Shown in pieces: positions 12,660 through 28,337 of a stretch of DNA of 64,000 nt. Both the position numbers and the translations under genes were made by a program. This stretch comes from Brachyhypopomus gauderio (taxonomy: Eukaryota; Chordata; Actinopteri; Gymnotiformes; Hypopomidae). Numbering within the stretch: the first letter of the stretch is position 1; every line of letters starts with the position of its first letter. The notes under the pieces were generated by a model. That model did not search any database. It had not been told where the DNA came from and was given only the letters and a program-made list of their open reading frames with translations. The stretch is taken from NCBI RefSeq assembly GCF_052324685.1, contig NC_135213.1:1825146-1889145 (forward strand), in the 5' to 3' direction.

Positions 12660-15600
12660 AATTAAGTTTAAATCCATGTTTTAATTTGGCGATAGCAGAC
12701 GACAGGATATGTCTTGTAACTCCCGAACTAATTGCAGCATCCCCTATAAAATTGTAAAATGTTATAATAATGTTAATGTGCAAATTCACAGAAATTATTT
12801 TCTTCAGTTTTTTTTCTTAAATGAGTTTCCATATAACGACAAAGCGTGCTGTAACCTTAACAGTAACCACAATCACTGAGATTCGTAGAACACAGTGGTA
12901 TAAATTGCAGTGTTTAAAGGTTGACATTCTTAAATATTCAATTTTATATTTAAACCTATACCTTGAATGTGGCAGCGAAAAGGTGCTGCCCATCTGCTTT
13001 TCTGATGACTTTCCTTGTAAAAAGAAATGAGGGACCTATCACGCTCTTCATCATTATCCCTGGAATCCAACATCAGTAACAGAAAGGGTTGACTCTGTCC
13101 TTGTCGCCTCAGTTGCTCAAGGAACAGGCGAACAGTTTCCTTTTGGTCTTCAACTGTTTTCCATACTTGAGGAACACAAAAACAAGTTTAAAACTCATAC
13201 TTTTGTCTCTGCACAATATATCTAATCTTCAGTTTCAAGGCTGAGTGGTTTATTTATGCAAAAGCTGGCTTCCAATCAAAGCATTTTTTAAGAATGCCAG
13301 ACATAAGACAATATACCAATGTACATTCTTAAGCTTCAGACAGAAATATATATGATTAAGCATAAAATACCTTACATTAAGGTGTCCTTTGTGTTTAGAA
13401 CAAAGCAATGACTGTAAATCTATGCTTAAACTGGACACATCAACCACATTGTCCAGAAATGACTTTTATTCAGGCAGCTACTCTGATGACAGCATGTTTT
13501 TGTATGTTTTTAACATATTATTTTTTATCAACTCCAAGTTCCCATATACAGTTACATTCTCAACATCATAATATTATACTTACAATCTACTTCTGGACTT
13601 GAAGGAGCTTCTGAAAGAGAAGATGGTCCTGGGCGTTCCATGTCAGATATGCTGACAGTGAATGAACTTCAAACAAAAAATATGGCATTGTTCATGATAC
13701 AGTAAAGAACCACGGCATTAAACAAATAACTGCACATTCTAACATGTTTTTCCTGTTACCTGTGTTTTTAATGTTTTCCTTCGGATTACTGTACTTGTAG
13801 ATACCATGGGTCTGCCTTACAATTACGAACACTGGAATTGTCCTACACTGCAGTGACATTTTATGTACATTGTCCCGTTTTGGTCAGTTGCATGTAATTA
13901 CAGCACAAATATTTTTTCATACCCTGGAGACAATATTCTTTTCTTATTGGCTTGCAAGTGTGCAATGATTCTGTACAACAGCACACCCCAATAGCTGTTA
14001 TATCTTTTATAACTAAGCATATATTTAAACACATTAATATTACCTCTCTGCACAAACACTGCCATGGTAAGGAAGTACCGACATAGGGAACTCCTTCTGG
14101 CATATAGGACATATCTGCACAGAAATAGATACAATGCAAAAATACACATAAGAGGCATTTACAATTAAATGAAAACACATGTGAATAACACAAATAATCA
14201 GACAATATTACCCCATGGCTGCTTTTGGGAAGCTCAGTTTCTGTAGCATTTTCCACCAGCTCCTCTGAAGTCTCAAGCACTTCTCTGTCCTCCACAATAA
14301 CAGTACCAGTCTGATCCTTTAAATACATTAAGTTCATAGGGTTAAAATGTTCACACTCAACTGCAGTGAATACATATGCAATGAAGAGACTACAGGCTAC
14401 AAAAAAGCTATATTAAAAACTTCTAAGACTCCTACATGAACAAACTTTAGATGAACATGCTGGTCTACAGTTTACTAAAATCTTTTCCAAAAGTTTGAGT
14501 AAAATTAAGCAACTAGAGTCCCTGTTAAAAATATTTACTGTGATTTCATGCAACCACTGATTAAAAGCTGTTCATTTGAATTAAAGGTTTTTCTTGAGAT
14601 TACTTATTTGTTATGTAATGCTTTAGAATGTGTGGGAAATTTGATCTAAATTTAAACTGTAAAAAAAAAGCAGTGAACACACATGTTATAGGGGAAAAAC
14701 AAATTAAGTTAATAACAAAACACAACTAACATTTGTTGTTTGTTGACACTCTTCAGCATGTAGAGCCAACATTTGCAGTGGCATGGTGCTATTACAGCTC
14801 ACACAGGGAACCTGTGGCATTTTTGCAAATTCTGCTGTATGGAAGAGGCTCAGTGTCCATCTCCTCTTGTAGGGGCGCCAAAAACAAAACATTCTTGCCA
14901 CTGTTTGAAACAGAGCGAAGCTGCCGACCAGAGTAGCCTTCTGTGTCCATGGGAATTACTGAAAACTTCCTTTGGCCGTTTCCTCCTGGATTATAAAAAA
15001 ATATTGAGAACATAAACAAACCAAGGACACTAACAGTTTTACATCCTTTTTAAAAAACCCCTATTCATACCTGTTGCTTTGTAGAACATCCATCGTCCTT
15101 GAAGTGGGCAAAGTTTGAGAAACTCCTCCTCCAATAGTGTAACAATCTAACAACATATACAAAAATAAAGACTAAATAATCTAACGTGGAGTTTGTAGAT
15201 GAAACAGGTCTAACCACATATATACAATCAGAACTCCAAATTAAAATACCTTTCAAAATATCAAATGATATGTATCATATGTGTAATTAATTACCTCTTT
15301 ATGACTGAAGTCTTCTGGAACTGTAATCACCCTTTTCCTAACCCTGCACTGGCAAGTTCTAGTTCTTTTGAAGCCTTAGGGGTCAAAGAAGTAGGGGCTG
15401 GCAGGACATAAACTGTGAGGTCTGTGTGCTTGGATGAAATGGTCCGAGAAGAGCTACAAAACCGGCCTTTACCCTTTTTTGCTCCTGTTTTTGAATTAAA
15501 CATTAGGAAATTGCCTTTGAAAAAGAGACAACAGAGTGAGTCATTAGACTTGATTACTGCTGTTGGATACAGAAAATAATCCAGACTACAAATGTTAGTT

Positions 15601-16399
15601 TGCAAACTTAACATTTTATCTTACCTCTTTAAAGCCTGGTTGATTGTAGAAGTGGAGCTGCTAAGGCTGGTACTGCTGGATGAAGAAGCAGAGGTGTTGC
15701 TAGGAGACATAGTGGTATTAGCTGAGAAACATGGAGGCCTGACTGATGTGTTAACTGAGCTGTTACGGGTGGATGAAAACTCTCTTGAAAGGGCTGTAAC
15801 TAGGGCCTGAGCCATCGTCTCCACCATGTTCTGAAAAGCATATAACACTGTTAAAATGTCCATCCTATTATTATGTGAAACTGTGAATATGTTTGATGCA
15901 AACATCACTATATAAGGTTTGAACAACTGATTTTATTTGAGCCACCCATGTTCAACTTCCTAGTACATGATCATCTAAAAAATATCTGAGCTTTTTCAAG
16001 TTAATGGTGAACACAGAATGGCTTAACTTTCGTTACCAACACCTACTAACAGCTAGCATTATAGCATTACAAGTAATAATAATTAATTATTAATTCGCAA
16101 CATTAAAAAATCCCAATAATTAACAATTGGGTCTACATTTTTTTTTTGCAGTTACAACACAAATGTACAATACAAGTATGGGCCATGCAAATTTAAGGAA
16201 CTAATGCACTGGTTATTTTTGCGTTTCACTATGATAGCTAGCAGCATAAACGATGGAGTTAACCTAGCTAAAATTAGGCCCACTAACATGTTAAACAATT
16301 TTCATGTGTAAACATATGGTTTATTACATAACGACTACAGATGATTGTTTTGCTCACTGTAGAATTCTCATTTAATGATGATGAAGGTTGACTCGCCAT
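12660..16399 (-). pseudogene. Zinc-finger/HECT ubiquitin-ligase-like transposon gene, 3'-truncated (A)
   Basis: Minus-strand exons in order: MASQPSSSL (ATG at 16399, donor GTGAGC), a Ser-rich exon 15625-15830 (MAQALVTALSREF), 15300-15490, 15066-15115 (RWMFYKATGG), 14745-14985 (SVIPMDTEGYSG, SNSGKNVLFLAPLQEE, then CVSC...H...C), an acidic exon 14214-14318, 14047-14113 (CPIC...H...C), 13595-13660, 12965-13165 (VEDQKETVRLFLEQLRRQG, RSLISFYK) and 12660-12743 (GDAAISSGVTRHI). The two C-x2-C-x11-H-x3-C motifs fit RAD18-type ubiquitin-binding fingers. The last exons match the start of the HECT domain in fish G2E3-like proteins. The catalytic-Cys lobe is gone, replaced by repeats. Frame breaks near 15337 and 14840 confirm decay. 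Exon edges without stated sites are approximate. Confidence 0.6.
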
Positions 16400-16513
16400 G
16401 CCGCTGTCCTGGGTGTCTGACTGGTTGTTACTGAGCTGTAAGCTGGGAGCGCCGCCATTCACAACCACAGTGAAACTAAACAGCGCCCCTTGTGGTGGCT
16501 TGTTCACTTGTTG

Positions 16514-16872
16514 CCACCTTTGTGAATGGAGTGGTGCATTTGTGTGTGGATGGAGAAATGCGCAAGGAAAGTCTCAAAACCCAAAATACGCGAGAGGAAA
16601 TGAACAAAAAAACAATGTGATCCACAAATGCAGATGCACCATTTTATAACTAAATTTTTATTTTGAGACTTAAGCTTTTAAAAAATATGCAAGTAAATAT
16701 AAATGAAACATATTCAGTTTCACATACAAATTATGATGTATTTATAAAAGTTGAACAGTGTTTGTACAAATTTCAGGTTGTGAGACACAAAATGAAATGT
16801 ATTTATTTGTGAACAGTGAAATGTATTTGTGATATATGTGTAATTTGTGGATTATCATTTACACATTTGTAA
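16514..16872 (-). repeat. Right terminal inverted repeat of integrase/HECT transposon (A)
   Basis: This 359-base segment is the reverse complement, with few mismatches, of 56766-57110 in copy C, from CCACCTTTGTGAATGG to CACATTTGTAA. Opposite orientation on either side of the integrase and HECT-like blocks defines the element boundary. I found no target duplication beside it. Confidence 0.8.
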
Positions 16873-17617
16873 GGAGTTTTGAGACCAATTTCTGCTGACT
16901 TTAGATACACTGTCGAGCCAGGACTAACACACTGTGACACCTGTGAGAGAAATTATTCCTACATATCCAGCAACCACAGGCACTGGTAGAGTTTTATTGT
17001 CTCTCAGATCAGTATCTTTATTAATCTATTAAAACGGGAACAGTGATATTTTCACAGCAATTATGTAAATACATTTGGTTACATTGCATTTTTATTATTT
17101 TCCACTCCAGGCAAAAGTAATTGGGATCACATTTTCTAATATTTCATTTTCAAATTATGCTGTAGGTGTAGCTCATCATGAATACAGTTCTAGGCTGAAA
17201 TAACTTGAAAGCTCATAACTGTGCTCACATGATCTGTGGGTAATTTCCTGTTCCAACACATTTTGCGTTCACTCTTTTAAAAAGTCTTCAGAGACCTTTA
17301 TCCTTAACCAGGAACGATTATGATTTTTTTCTTAAACCAGAAGATGTCATGGGTTCTTCCATGAGCAAAAATGAAGTATTTTAATTGATACATACAAAAT
17401 ATGTTAAAACCATTTACACCCATACCACCAAGTCCTTTTATACAGTTTTGTTTTGTAGATATTGTAAGGAGGTTTTACTCAGTGTAAGGCCAACACTATT
17501 GTTAGTGTAACAATAAGGTGTTGTGTAAGTGAAAGCACAATACTAATGTAAATGCACACCCAAAGCCAAAGCACAAAATGCTGTTTGTGTGTGACTAAGT
17601 GCTTTGTGTTTCTGCAG
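16873..17617. other. Spacer before Ig exons, no gene seen (A)
   Basis: About 745 bases between the transposon end and the first Ig exon. I looked for a signal-peptide exon (ATG, hydrophobic run, donor) and found none. It ends in the acceptor of the Ig exon at 17617. Confidence 0.5.
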
Positions 17618-19666
17618 ATCTTTCTGGAGTGTCCCAGACTGTTGTAGAGGTGAAGCTTCATGATGCTGCTACTCTCCCCTGTAATCAGACGTGTTCTGGT
17701 TCGATCAGATGGACTGTGTCCCATATGTTTCATGATATTCGGGCTTTTTGTGGCGAGACATCATGCCGGCCAAAGGAGGGATTTCACATGTCCCATGATC
17801 AGTACCTGAAGGGAGATTTCTCCCTCACCATCACTAATGTTGATTACACAAAGAGCGGCCGGTACACATGTGAGTGTGGTAGTGTAAAGATCTGTGATGT
17901 GAGACTACGGATTGAACGTAAGTAATCCTTTACTGGGACTGTCCTGTTCGTAATTCTGATGGAACAGTATGTAAGAACAGCCTTTAGTGTTTTGAGTTTA
18001 GAGATTTAGTGAAAAGGCTGTGTGGCTGCAACATGTTCATACATTAAAGAGTCGATATAAACACATTACATGTATTTGTGTCTGTGTATCCAGCTCTCGG
18101 TTTGGCTGTTCATGTGAAGCCTGGACAATCTCTCGTCATGGACATGTCCGTGTTAGACCCAGTGGAGGTGTTTTTTACCAAAACTGGTGATGCCAATCCA
18201 AACACTGTCAGACTGTGTGATATCAAGGGACGTAAAGTTTGGTGTAACTTTCATAATGAGAAAAAGAACAGAGCATCCTTCAGTTCCAGCCTGCAGCTGA
18301 AGGGCTTGAAAGAGTCTGATAATGGTGTGTACACCATACAGGATGCCATTTCCAAGGAGGTCTTGGCAACGCACAGGGTGAATGTAAACGGTGGGTCTTG
18401 GTTTGGGTTACCTATCTCATTACAGTCTCCTGTTCGGTCAGAGATGTGCTTCCATAAACCGACATTTTTTTATAATTTTTACTTTTCATGGGTTAATTGC
18501 GTCTTTGCTTGTTTTCCCCTCAGCTTCCAGTGTCCAGTCTGAAGAAACCTTCACCCTGCAATGGCCTTCATACGTGCTAGTGATGTATGTGTCATATAGG
18601 AAGGCTGATAGTGACCTTGAAAACCCTGACTGGATGTGTATGATGACAAGGTTTGGCAATGACTGTAATGAGAAGATAGTGATGTTCAGTTCCAGTCTGC
18701 AGCTGAAGGAGACGAAGGAGTCTGATAGTGGTGTTTACACCATACAGGGCCTCTGGAATGATGAAGTCATTGCTACATACACAGTGACCGTTAATGGTAG
18801 GTCTTGATTTGATATTACTGCCTCTCACTACAAATTACTGTGAGTGAAGTGTTGATATCTGTATAACTGTATAGTAATGATATATGTAATACTATGCAAA
18901 ATATTTGTTGTATGGAGAATAACGTCACAGGCCATCTTGTAGTCATTGCAGGTGGTGCACAGGTTGGTCTGTCTGGTCCTACAGTCTCGGGTGACTATTT
19001 TATCCAGCAGTAGCTGGTGATTGGCTCCTCTGGTGATCTTGACAATGTCTTTCTGGGCTCCACACATGTATTGAGCCATGTGCCTATTCATCTTAGTCAC
19101 AGTAATTCTTGACAGCATCTTCCATGTTATGTTGAGGCACGTTATTGACTGATAATTGGATGGAACCTCCCCTTTCTTGTTGTCCTTCAAGACCAGGACT
19201 GTCCGTTCTTCAGTTAAGGGTGGTTTAGATCCATTAGCTGTTGGTTCATTTGCACTGCCAGGTTCTCATAGAGTGCAGTTAACTTCACATCATCTGTGGA
19301 ACCAAAGATAGCACCAAGTACCCCCTGAAAGAAAACATGGACATACATTTCTTACTGAAAAAGTTGTACCTGGTCCCCAGGACAGTGAGGACAAGGACAG
19401 TCAGGACAGGATGGGTGAAACACAGACCCTCAGAGAAGAGCTGAGGTCTTTAAGCCAATGGGGCGCCCCCTGTACTGGAGTAACATCAGAAAAATAACAG
19501 TGGTTAGAAACCAATTCAACAGTGATGAGAGAAATAAAAACAATGCAATTACAGAACCACATTATTATGCACAGTTCACTATGTACATTTCATTCTCTCT
19601 CTCTTTTTCTCTGTCTCTACTACAGATAAGTTGGGCCCAGGTACCGTGATGCAACCTGGTGTCTAA
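17618..19666 (+). CDS. Ig-domain protein, three Ig exons plus tail (spans units A and B)
   Basis: Exons 17618-17917, 18094-18390, 18524-18796 and 19626-19666, all joined in phase 1 with GT-AG sites (donors GTAAGT, GTGGGT, GTAGGT); the stop is TAA at 19664-19666. Together they encode about 303 residues after an unseen leader. Domain 1 is V-like: LPC, then IRW, then KSGRYTC, giving the canonical Cys-Trp-Cys pattern with extra cysteines that could form a second bond. Domains 2 and 3 keep the SSSLQLK...SD.GVYTIQ strand but lack the canonical cysteine pair. No transmembrane segment is visible. The family resembles fish Ig-superfamily surface or secreted immune-type proteins, but I cannot name it. 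It depends on an upstream start exon not found in the unit, so expression is uncertain. Confidence 0.7.
18915..19289 (-). mobile_element. LINE reverse-transcriptase fragment (B)
   Basis: Same insertion as at 186-560, so it predates the duplication. One visible codon change near its end (HTTNIL here, HATNIL in A and C). Confidence 0.65.
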
Positions 19667-20183
19667 GAGACGAGACTGCAAGTTCAACAAGCTGAGCTAC
19701 TGATAACCACCGAGGATGTATCTTAATTACTGCGTCTGCCACTCAAAGTAATAATGTTATGTTTATGTCGGGACTGTTTTCATAGCAAGGTCATCTGAAA
19801 TGTGTGTAACCTATTTTAGCATGGTTTGCTGGACAAAGGCTTGGCAGATCTTTTTGTTGAAGAATCGGATTGTGTTCATGGTGTAGGTTGACCAAGCTTG
19901 CTTGATTACTCACTATGAAAGGATTTAGATGTTATTTCTATGATTGTTTTGATTATGTGTCATTATTTTGAATGGATCTTTAGCTATTCTTTGCCATGGT
20001 GACTGCTTGTGAGACATGCATCAAGGCAAGGAGGTGATAACTCCTCATCCACACCTTATCATCCATCTCCTGTCTCTCTCCCCATCTATTCCCTCCCTCA
20101 ACATCTCCCGATTCTTTGTTTGATCTTATTCCTGTGACGAACTACCTGTTTGATTATCTCCCTGCTTTCTGACCAAAACATGA

Positions 20184-20189
20184 AATAAA
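20184..20189 (+). promoter_or_regulatory. Polyadenylation signal of the Ig gene spanning A/B
   Basis: AATAAA about 520 bases after the stop at 19664-19666, at the position equivalent to copy A. Confidence 0.55.
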
Positions 20190-20772
20190 CAGAGACAGAG
20201 GATCAATACAGACTGCTGACTCATTATTGTCAACTGTAGAATTTACAGGCACTGTGACTCTTCTTTATCTACCTGGATCATGTTTACCTTCTCATAACAT
20301 GGCAGTGTGCATAGACGCAGTGGCTCACAACTCTCCATTCTCTTCTTCCATTGTCTTTGTTCCTGTGGATTAAAAAAAGTATTTAAAAGTTTGAGTTAAA
20401 CACTGACACAAGTGAATTCACATACTTTGGGTACTTTGTATAGCTATTTTGTTAACCATCATGAAATAAATCATAAGGTAACTTCATGAAATAACTTTCC
20501 CACAAGTACGAATTGTTAACATTACCAATGAAATACTAAGAAAACATATTTTAACAAGACAGAAAGGGGGAAAACATTGGGGTGTAGATGCATTTATTTT
20601 TGCTGTTTTGAATGTGTTGTGCTTTGAAACCAGCTCTCCTCTGGCTAAATATTAATCGTGTTCTTAGTTGCTTTGAGCTCTGTGCACTTCTGAGATCCGT
20701 TATAGGTTTGCTAATGTTCAGAATGCTTCTCTTCTGGAAGGTTCCATCCTGGTTGGGTAATGTACTCTGAAA

Positions 20773-21748
20773 TAGTGATGTAACATTTGAAGCGATGCCT
20801 CGGAGTCTGTAACGAGCAAAAAGGGGCGTGCCAGATGAAGCCCCGATTCGAGGCGTGTGTCATTACCGTAAAAATCATGTGACTGATGACAAACGAGGCC
20901 TCGGATTCAGTGAGCTACGTCATTGTTTCATTTTGAGTGTCACAACCACATAAAGGGGGTTTGAGCCTTGCGGCTCTTTGTGGGTTTTAAGTTGGTGTTG
21001 TGAGAGGTGTGCATTGGTTAATTAGTTAGAGTTAGTGGTTAAAGTTCTGTTATAAAATAGATTAGATCAGCTATTATTTATTATTCGTATTATTATAGAC
21101 TTTAAGCTAGTTGTAAGCTAGGTAGGCTTCTAAGGCGTCTAAGAAAAGGAATCGACTCAACCCCAACACTGTTAAAAAGCTTCTTTTAAAAAAATAAAAA
21201 TGAGTAATTTATATTTGTTCCATCTGTTGCAGTTTCCTGTCTTTCAGTTCCATAAGCACTCTTGTACTCCCAGTTCCACAAGCATTTATTTGAAGTATTT
21301 ATTTTACGTGTTCAACATCACATCACTCAAATAATATTTCCATGTAAAAACACACTTTTATATTCATTGGGACATGGCAAAAATGTTTTATTTTATACAC
21401 AGACATTCCAGTTTTCTCTGACTCAGAATTAATTGATAGGGCAATCATGGCCTGGTGGTTAGGGAACTGGTCTTGTGACCGGAGGGTCGTGGGTTCAATT
21501 CCCAGACCTGAGGCCATGACTGAGGTGTCCTTGAGCAAGGCCCTTAACCCTCAATTGCTCACTTGTATAAAAATTAGATAAAAATGTAAGTTGCTCTGGA
21601 TAAGAGCGTCTGCCAAATGCCATAAATGTAAATTGAGTCTGTCATATATACTTTTGCACAGCAGCGAGGCTTCGGGTAATGAACCTTTTGGTGAACCTTT
21701 GAGCTGGAAAGCCCCATTGGTTCATGAAGCCTCGTTTTGCCATCACTA
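20773..21748. mobile_element. Non-autonomous hAT element (B)
   Basis: TAGTGATG and CATCACTA ends with CTCTGAAA on both sides, as in copy A; inherited by duplication rather than a new insertion. Confidence 0.85.
21437..21630 (+). mobile_element. tRNA-derived SINE (B)
   Basis: Same A and B boxes, fish SINE core and flanking AATTGA as in copy A. Confidence 0.8.
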
Positions 21749-22658
21749 CTCTGAAACAATGAGGCAGAAACAGAACTACACTTCAACACTAGTAGCCAAA
21801 AAGAGAAACACAAAGGAGGAAGGCAAACTTGTCTTTAGATTTCAAAGAGTAAAATAAAATCAAAGAGACAATAACCGCGCAAGTCTCTTTAACAAGTGCG
21901 TTCAAGTGAGCTTCTTATAAAGGCTAATGAACAGGTGTGGCTCATCTAACCTGATTAGCCCATCGGCTCCCTCTGGTGGCCGATAGCAGTCTAGCCAACC
22001 CTTACATTGTCACTATCTTTCACTTGAGTTGTGCTACATCCCTGGTTCCAAAAAAACTGATGGAGCGCAAGATGGTTTTCAATAGCACCAAGGTATACAG
22101 ATCCATGAACCACAAGGGTTCTGGTTTCTGTATATTTTATGTTCGTGGCTTATTTCTTTTCTGGCATTCTGCTAAAGTAAAAAAGTCACACTCTACCTGT
22201 CCTCTCCAGAGTGCCAAAACCACTCTGTACTTGTGGTCTCTCCAAGTAGTCTGTAGACTGGTCAGTCTAGATACTAGCATCTCAATTATATTTGGAAATA
22301 ACAGCTTCATCATTATCTGCAGTCCAGGGGTCTCATGTACAAACGGTGCGTACGCACAAAAACATTGCGTACACTATGTTTCACGCAAACGGTCAGATGT
22401 AGGAAATGTGATTTTCATCAATTAACGACACTTAGAGGTGATGCATAAAATACAACTATTAATACGCTTTTTTATCACATTATCTAATGGTTATTAATTT
22501 TCAAAACGCCCAATCTTAACGTCTTCACATTCTCTCATGTTTCGTCCTGGAATTACAAGAGGCTCATATTTGTTAACGTAATACAAGAGAACTGTTCAGT
22601 CAGACAGCTATTTGTTGTGAAACGAAGTAGTTACAATTTCAACATTTTAATGTACTTT

Positions 22659-23020
22659 AGCCTAAATTCCAGCACTTTTCAAACCTGAAACACAAAGCAA
22701 CATCAAAATGCGTCAGGTAAATATTAATTCCCCTTTTTTCGAGGGGTGTTTCTTTATACTACCACATATCGTTTCGGACAACACTGCAAAAGCCTTTACG
22801 TTTGATGCCTGGTGTATATATACGGTCTCTGGTCAGGTAAAAATGTTCTTCCACCGGTTTTGCAAGGGTTTTTTATTCTCCACTGCCACCTATCGCCACC
22901 TATCGTTTCGGAGAACACTGCGGTGACGCTCGCGAAAGTATAAACGCCTACACCGTTTGCGCAGGGTCGCGCGAGGTGGGCGGAGTCACGCGCTACGGTC
23001 ACTAGCGAAAGTATAAACCG
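22659..23020. repeat. Dispersed repeat upstream of zinc-finger gene (B)
   Basis: Counterpart of 3929-4289. Around 22785-22800 it has a short replaced segment (CAAAAGCCTTTACG) shared with copy C but not with A. The preceding spacer (21757-22658) has no gene. Confidence 0.6.
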
Positions 23021-23024
23021 CTAG

Positions 23025-23279
23025 ATGAATCCACGTACGCAGCAGTCGGTGCGTGCGGGAGAGTTTAAAAGATTGAGTATTAATCTTTTTACACGAGTAT
23101 TCCTCAAAATCAATACCAGCGTTGGTATCGATATTTGGATCTATCAGCACACCTCTACCTACCATCACCATCGGACATTACAGACCACAGGTTTCCTTAT
23201 TCTCAATATCAACATCGAGCGTTTAGTGGAGTTGCGCCTATTGTCTCCTGTTTGGAAGTGTTGGACTACTGGTTGACCT
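23025..23279 (+). other. Candidate first exon of zinc-finger gene (B)
   Basis: Ends at the same CCT|GTAAGT donor; a 6-base insertion (CTACCT duplicated) separates it from copies A and C. The following intron (23280-24564) has no gene. Confidence 0.4.
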
Positions 23280-24564
23280 GTAAGTACTTAACTTAGTAAT
23301 ACGAAACACTAACACCTTTTAACCAAATCTTAACCAGACTATTTTGTTCGCTCCGTTACCTCACGGTTGAACCTCGTGTCTTGGCAAAGTTGGTCGAAAA
23401 TTCAACGTGTTAAACTGTTTTTATAATGGATGTTCTAGCGCAAACTAACACAGCCAGATAACGTAGCTACTTATTTGATACTATACGAATATAATTCCTG
23501 TTTGATTATTTTGTTTAGTAGCTCAGTGGTTCCTGTTACAAAGATAAAAGCTTATATGCTAGTTATATTGTACGGTTTTATTACAGTAGCTTTAATGTAC
23601 AATTTAATTGATTTTATGCTGTGATAGTGGATGTATTGTAATGTTACATACATTTGATTTAGTTTGGTTATTCATTGAAGTATTTTTACGTTTAGGTGAA
23701 GTCCTATAGATGGATATATACTGGTGTACTTTTCCTAAGCACAATAACATTTTTGTAGAAGCTTTGACGCCCCCTCAGGAACTCCATTTGAAAATGTTTA
23801 CTGTGTATTGTCTCCCCACCTCCGCATTGAAATGTAATTTACGCTCTTGATTTCTATTTTCCCATTGTTAATCGGTTTCTCTTTTTGTAAATATCCATGG
23901 CACGATAGAAAATTATCTCTGAAGGAGTCTTGTAAATAGTCACCCTGCAAGATCCCTTGTCTGTTTCAAATCAGAATTCTTACCATTTATCTATGTTTCA
24001 GAGCAAACAAAATAAATTGTGGGAACAACATTTTTGAAGCTTGCATGTTAATGTTGTCACCCTGAGTGCATGTAGTCTTGGTAAAAGTCGTAGTGATCTG
24101 TGAGATCGGCATTTGAGTTTTCAACCCATCTGTCATCTTCCCCAGTTGTTTATACATTGTTATTTATCAGTGACAGCCAATATGAGATCAAATATACATT
24201 TTACTAAAACATTATGTTGGTGTTTATAGGAAGCTAGGGTTAGGGGTCCGGACCGGGCGACAATATGCGGCCTGCCAGCACAGTATAAAATGCCCTTATA
24301 CAAAAAAGCTATTTTATATTTCACCAGAAGATGGTAGTAGGTCTCGCCTATATTGTAGATCTCAAACACTTTTTACAGCTTTTACAGATGCGCTGTAAAA
24401 ATGACATGGCATTTAATAAGAAATGGCATGGAGATCTATGTTGAGGAACAGTTCGAATAAAGTAGATGTGTCGATCAACATCACATGTGCATGTTTTACT
24501 TTGTATGCCATTTTTAATAAATGTGAAGTGTGGAAATGTAAAATTTTGTTCTATTCATTTTCAG

Positions 24565-24624
24565 TCCAACATAAGACAGCTTCTTCAACATTTAACAGTG
24601 AGACATTTGAGATCTTCTGAAGAG
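24565..24624 (+). other. Candidate second exon of zinc-finger gene (B)
   Basis: Identical acceptor (TTTTCAG) and donor (GTGAGT) to copy A; 60 bases, untranslated in the phase needed. Confidence 0.4.
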
Positions 24625-25269
24625 GTGAGTTATATTCTCCGACTGATACATTTGTCAGTATAATCCAGATAAATATGCAACAGTTTAAAGCACACACACA
24701 GCCTACAGGTAGCCTGTAGGCCCAATTGTACCTTTTGGATTTGGATACATAATGTAGCCTTGTTTGTTTTTGGGTCTTTGAAGAGGCTCCCGATCTTGCT
24801 ACACACACAGGCTGAGTTATACATCCTTTTACACAGTATTAACACAGTATCTCCCAATCTCATTATACACACACCGGCTGGGTTATAGACCTTTCTGAAC
24901 AGGACAGTAACTCTGCCATGGAGTTATAATGCTGCCAAAACATAGTAAACAAACGGGACATATTCCGCAAAAATACTATTTGCAAGCAAACATAACGTGA
25001 TTTTCAATTGAAAAACGCAACTTACAAATTCAAAACGCTTTAGTTGCATACAAACACAACGTGATTTTCAAATGAAAACCATGACTTAAAAATACAAAAT
25101 CCGATTTGTTGTAAATTCATATGTGACTTTCAAGCAAATACACAGCAACTTTCTAATACATCACACTACACGTACAAATACGTACGTACAAAAAATGTCC
25201 TTTGTGGATCATGTGACTTTTTGCATACTTTTAGCAGGAGTAATCGTGTGCACAGGTTCCTTGTCATGA

Positions 25270-28135
<2,866 letters not shown>

Positions 28136-28137
<2 letters not shown>

Positions 28138-28290
28138 ATTAAAATGTAGCTATAAAATGGTGCATCTGCATTTGTGGATCACGTTGTTTTTTTGTTCGTT
28201 TCCTCTCGCGCATTTTGGGGTTTGAGACTTTCCTTACGCATTTCTGCACCCGATCCACACACAAATGCACCACTCCATTCACAAAGGTGG
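28136..28290 (+). repeat. Left inverted-repeat remnant of integrase/HECT transposon (B)
   Basis: Same fusion junction to the zinc-finger frame as copy A (GAG|TAAATTAAAATG). Confidence 0.85.
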
Positions 28291-28313
28291 TCGACAGATT
28301 ACACTGGTCACCA

Positions 28314-28337
28314 CCCCCCCCCCCCCCCCCCCCCCCC
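28314..28337. repeat. Poly-C tract
   Basis: 24 consecutive C. At the same point copy A has no tract (CACCGGTCAAC) and copy C has 16 C followed by TCCCCCTTCCCCC. Length may be affected by sequencing error. Confidence 0.8.
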
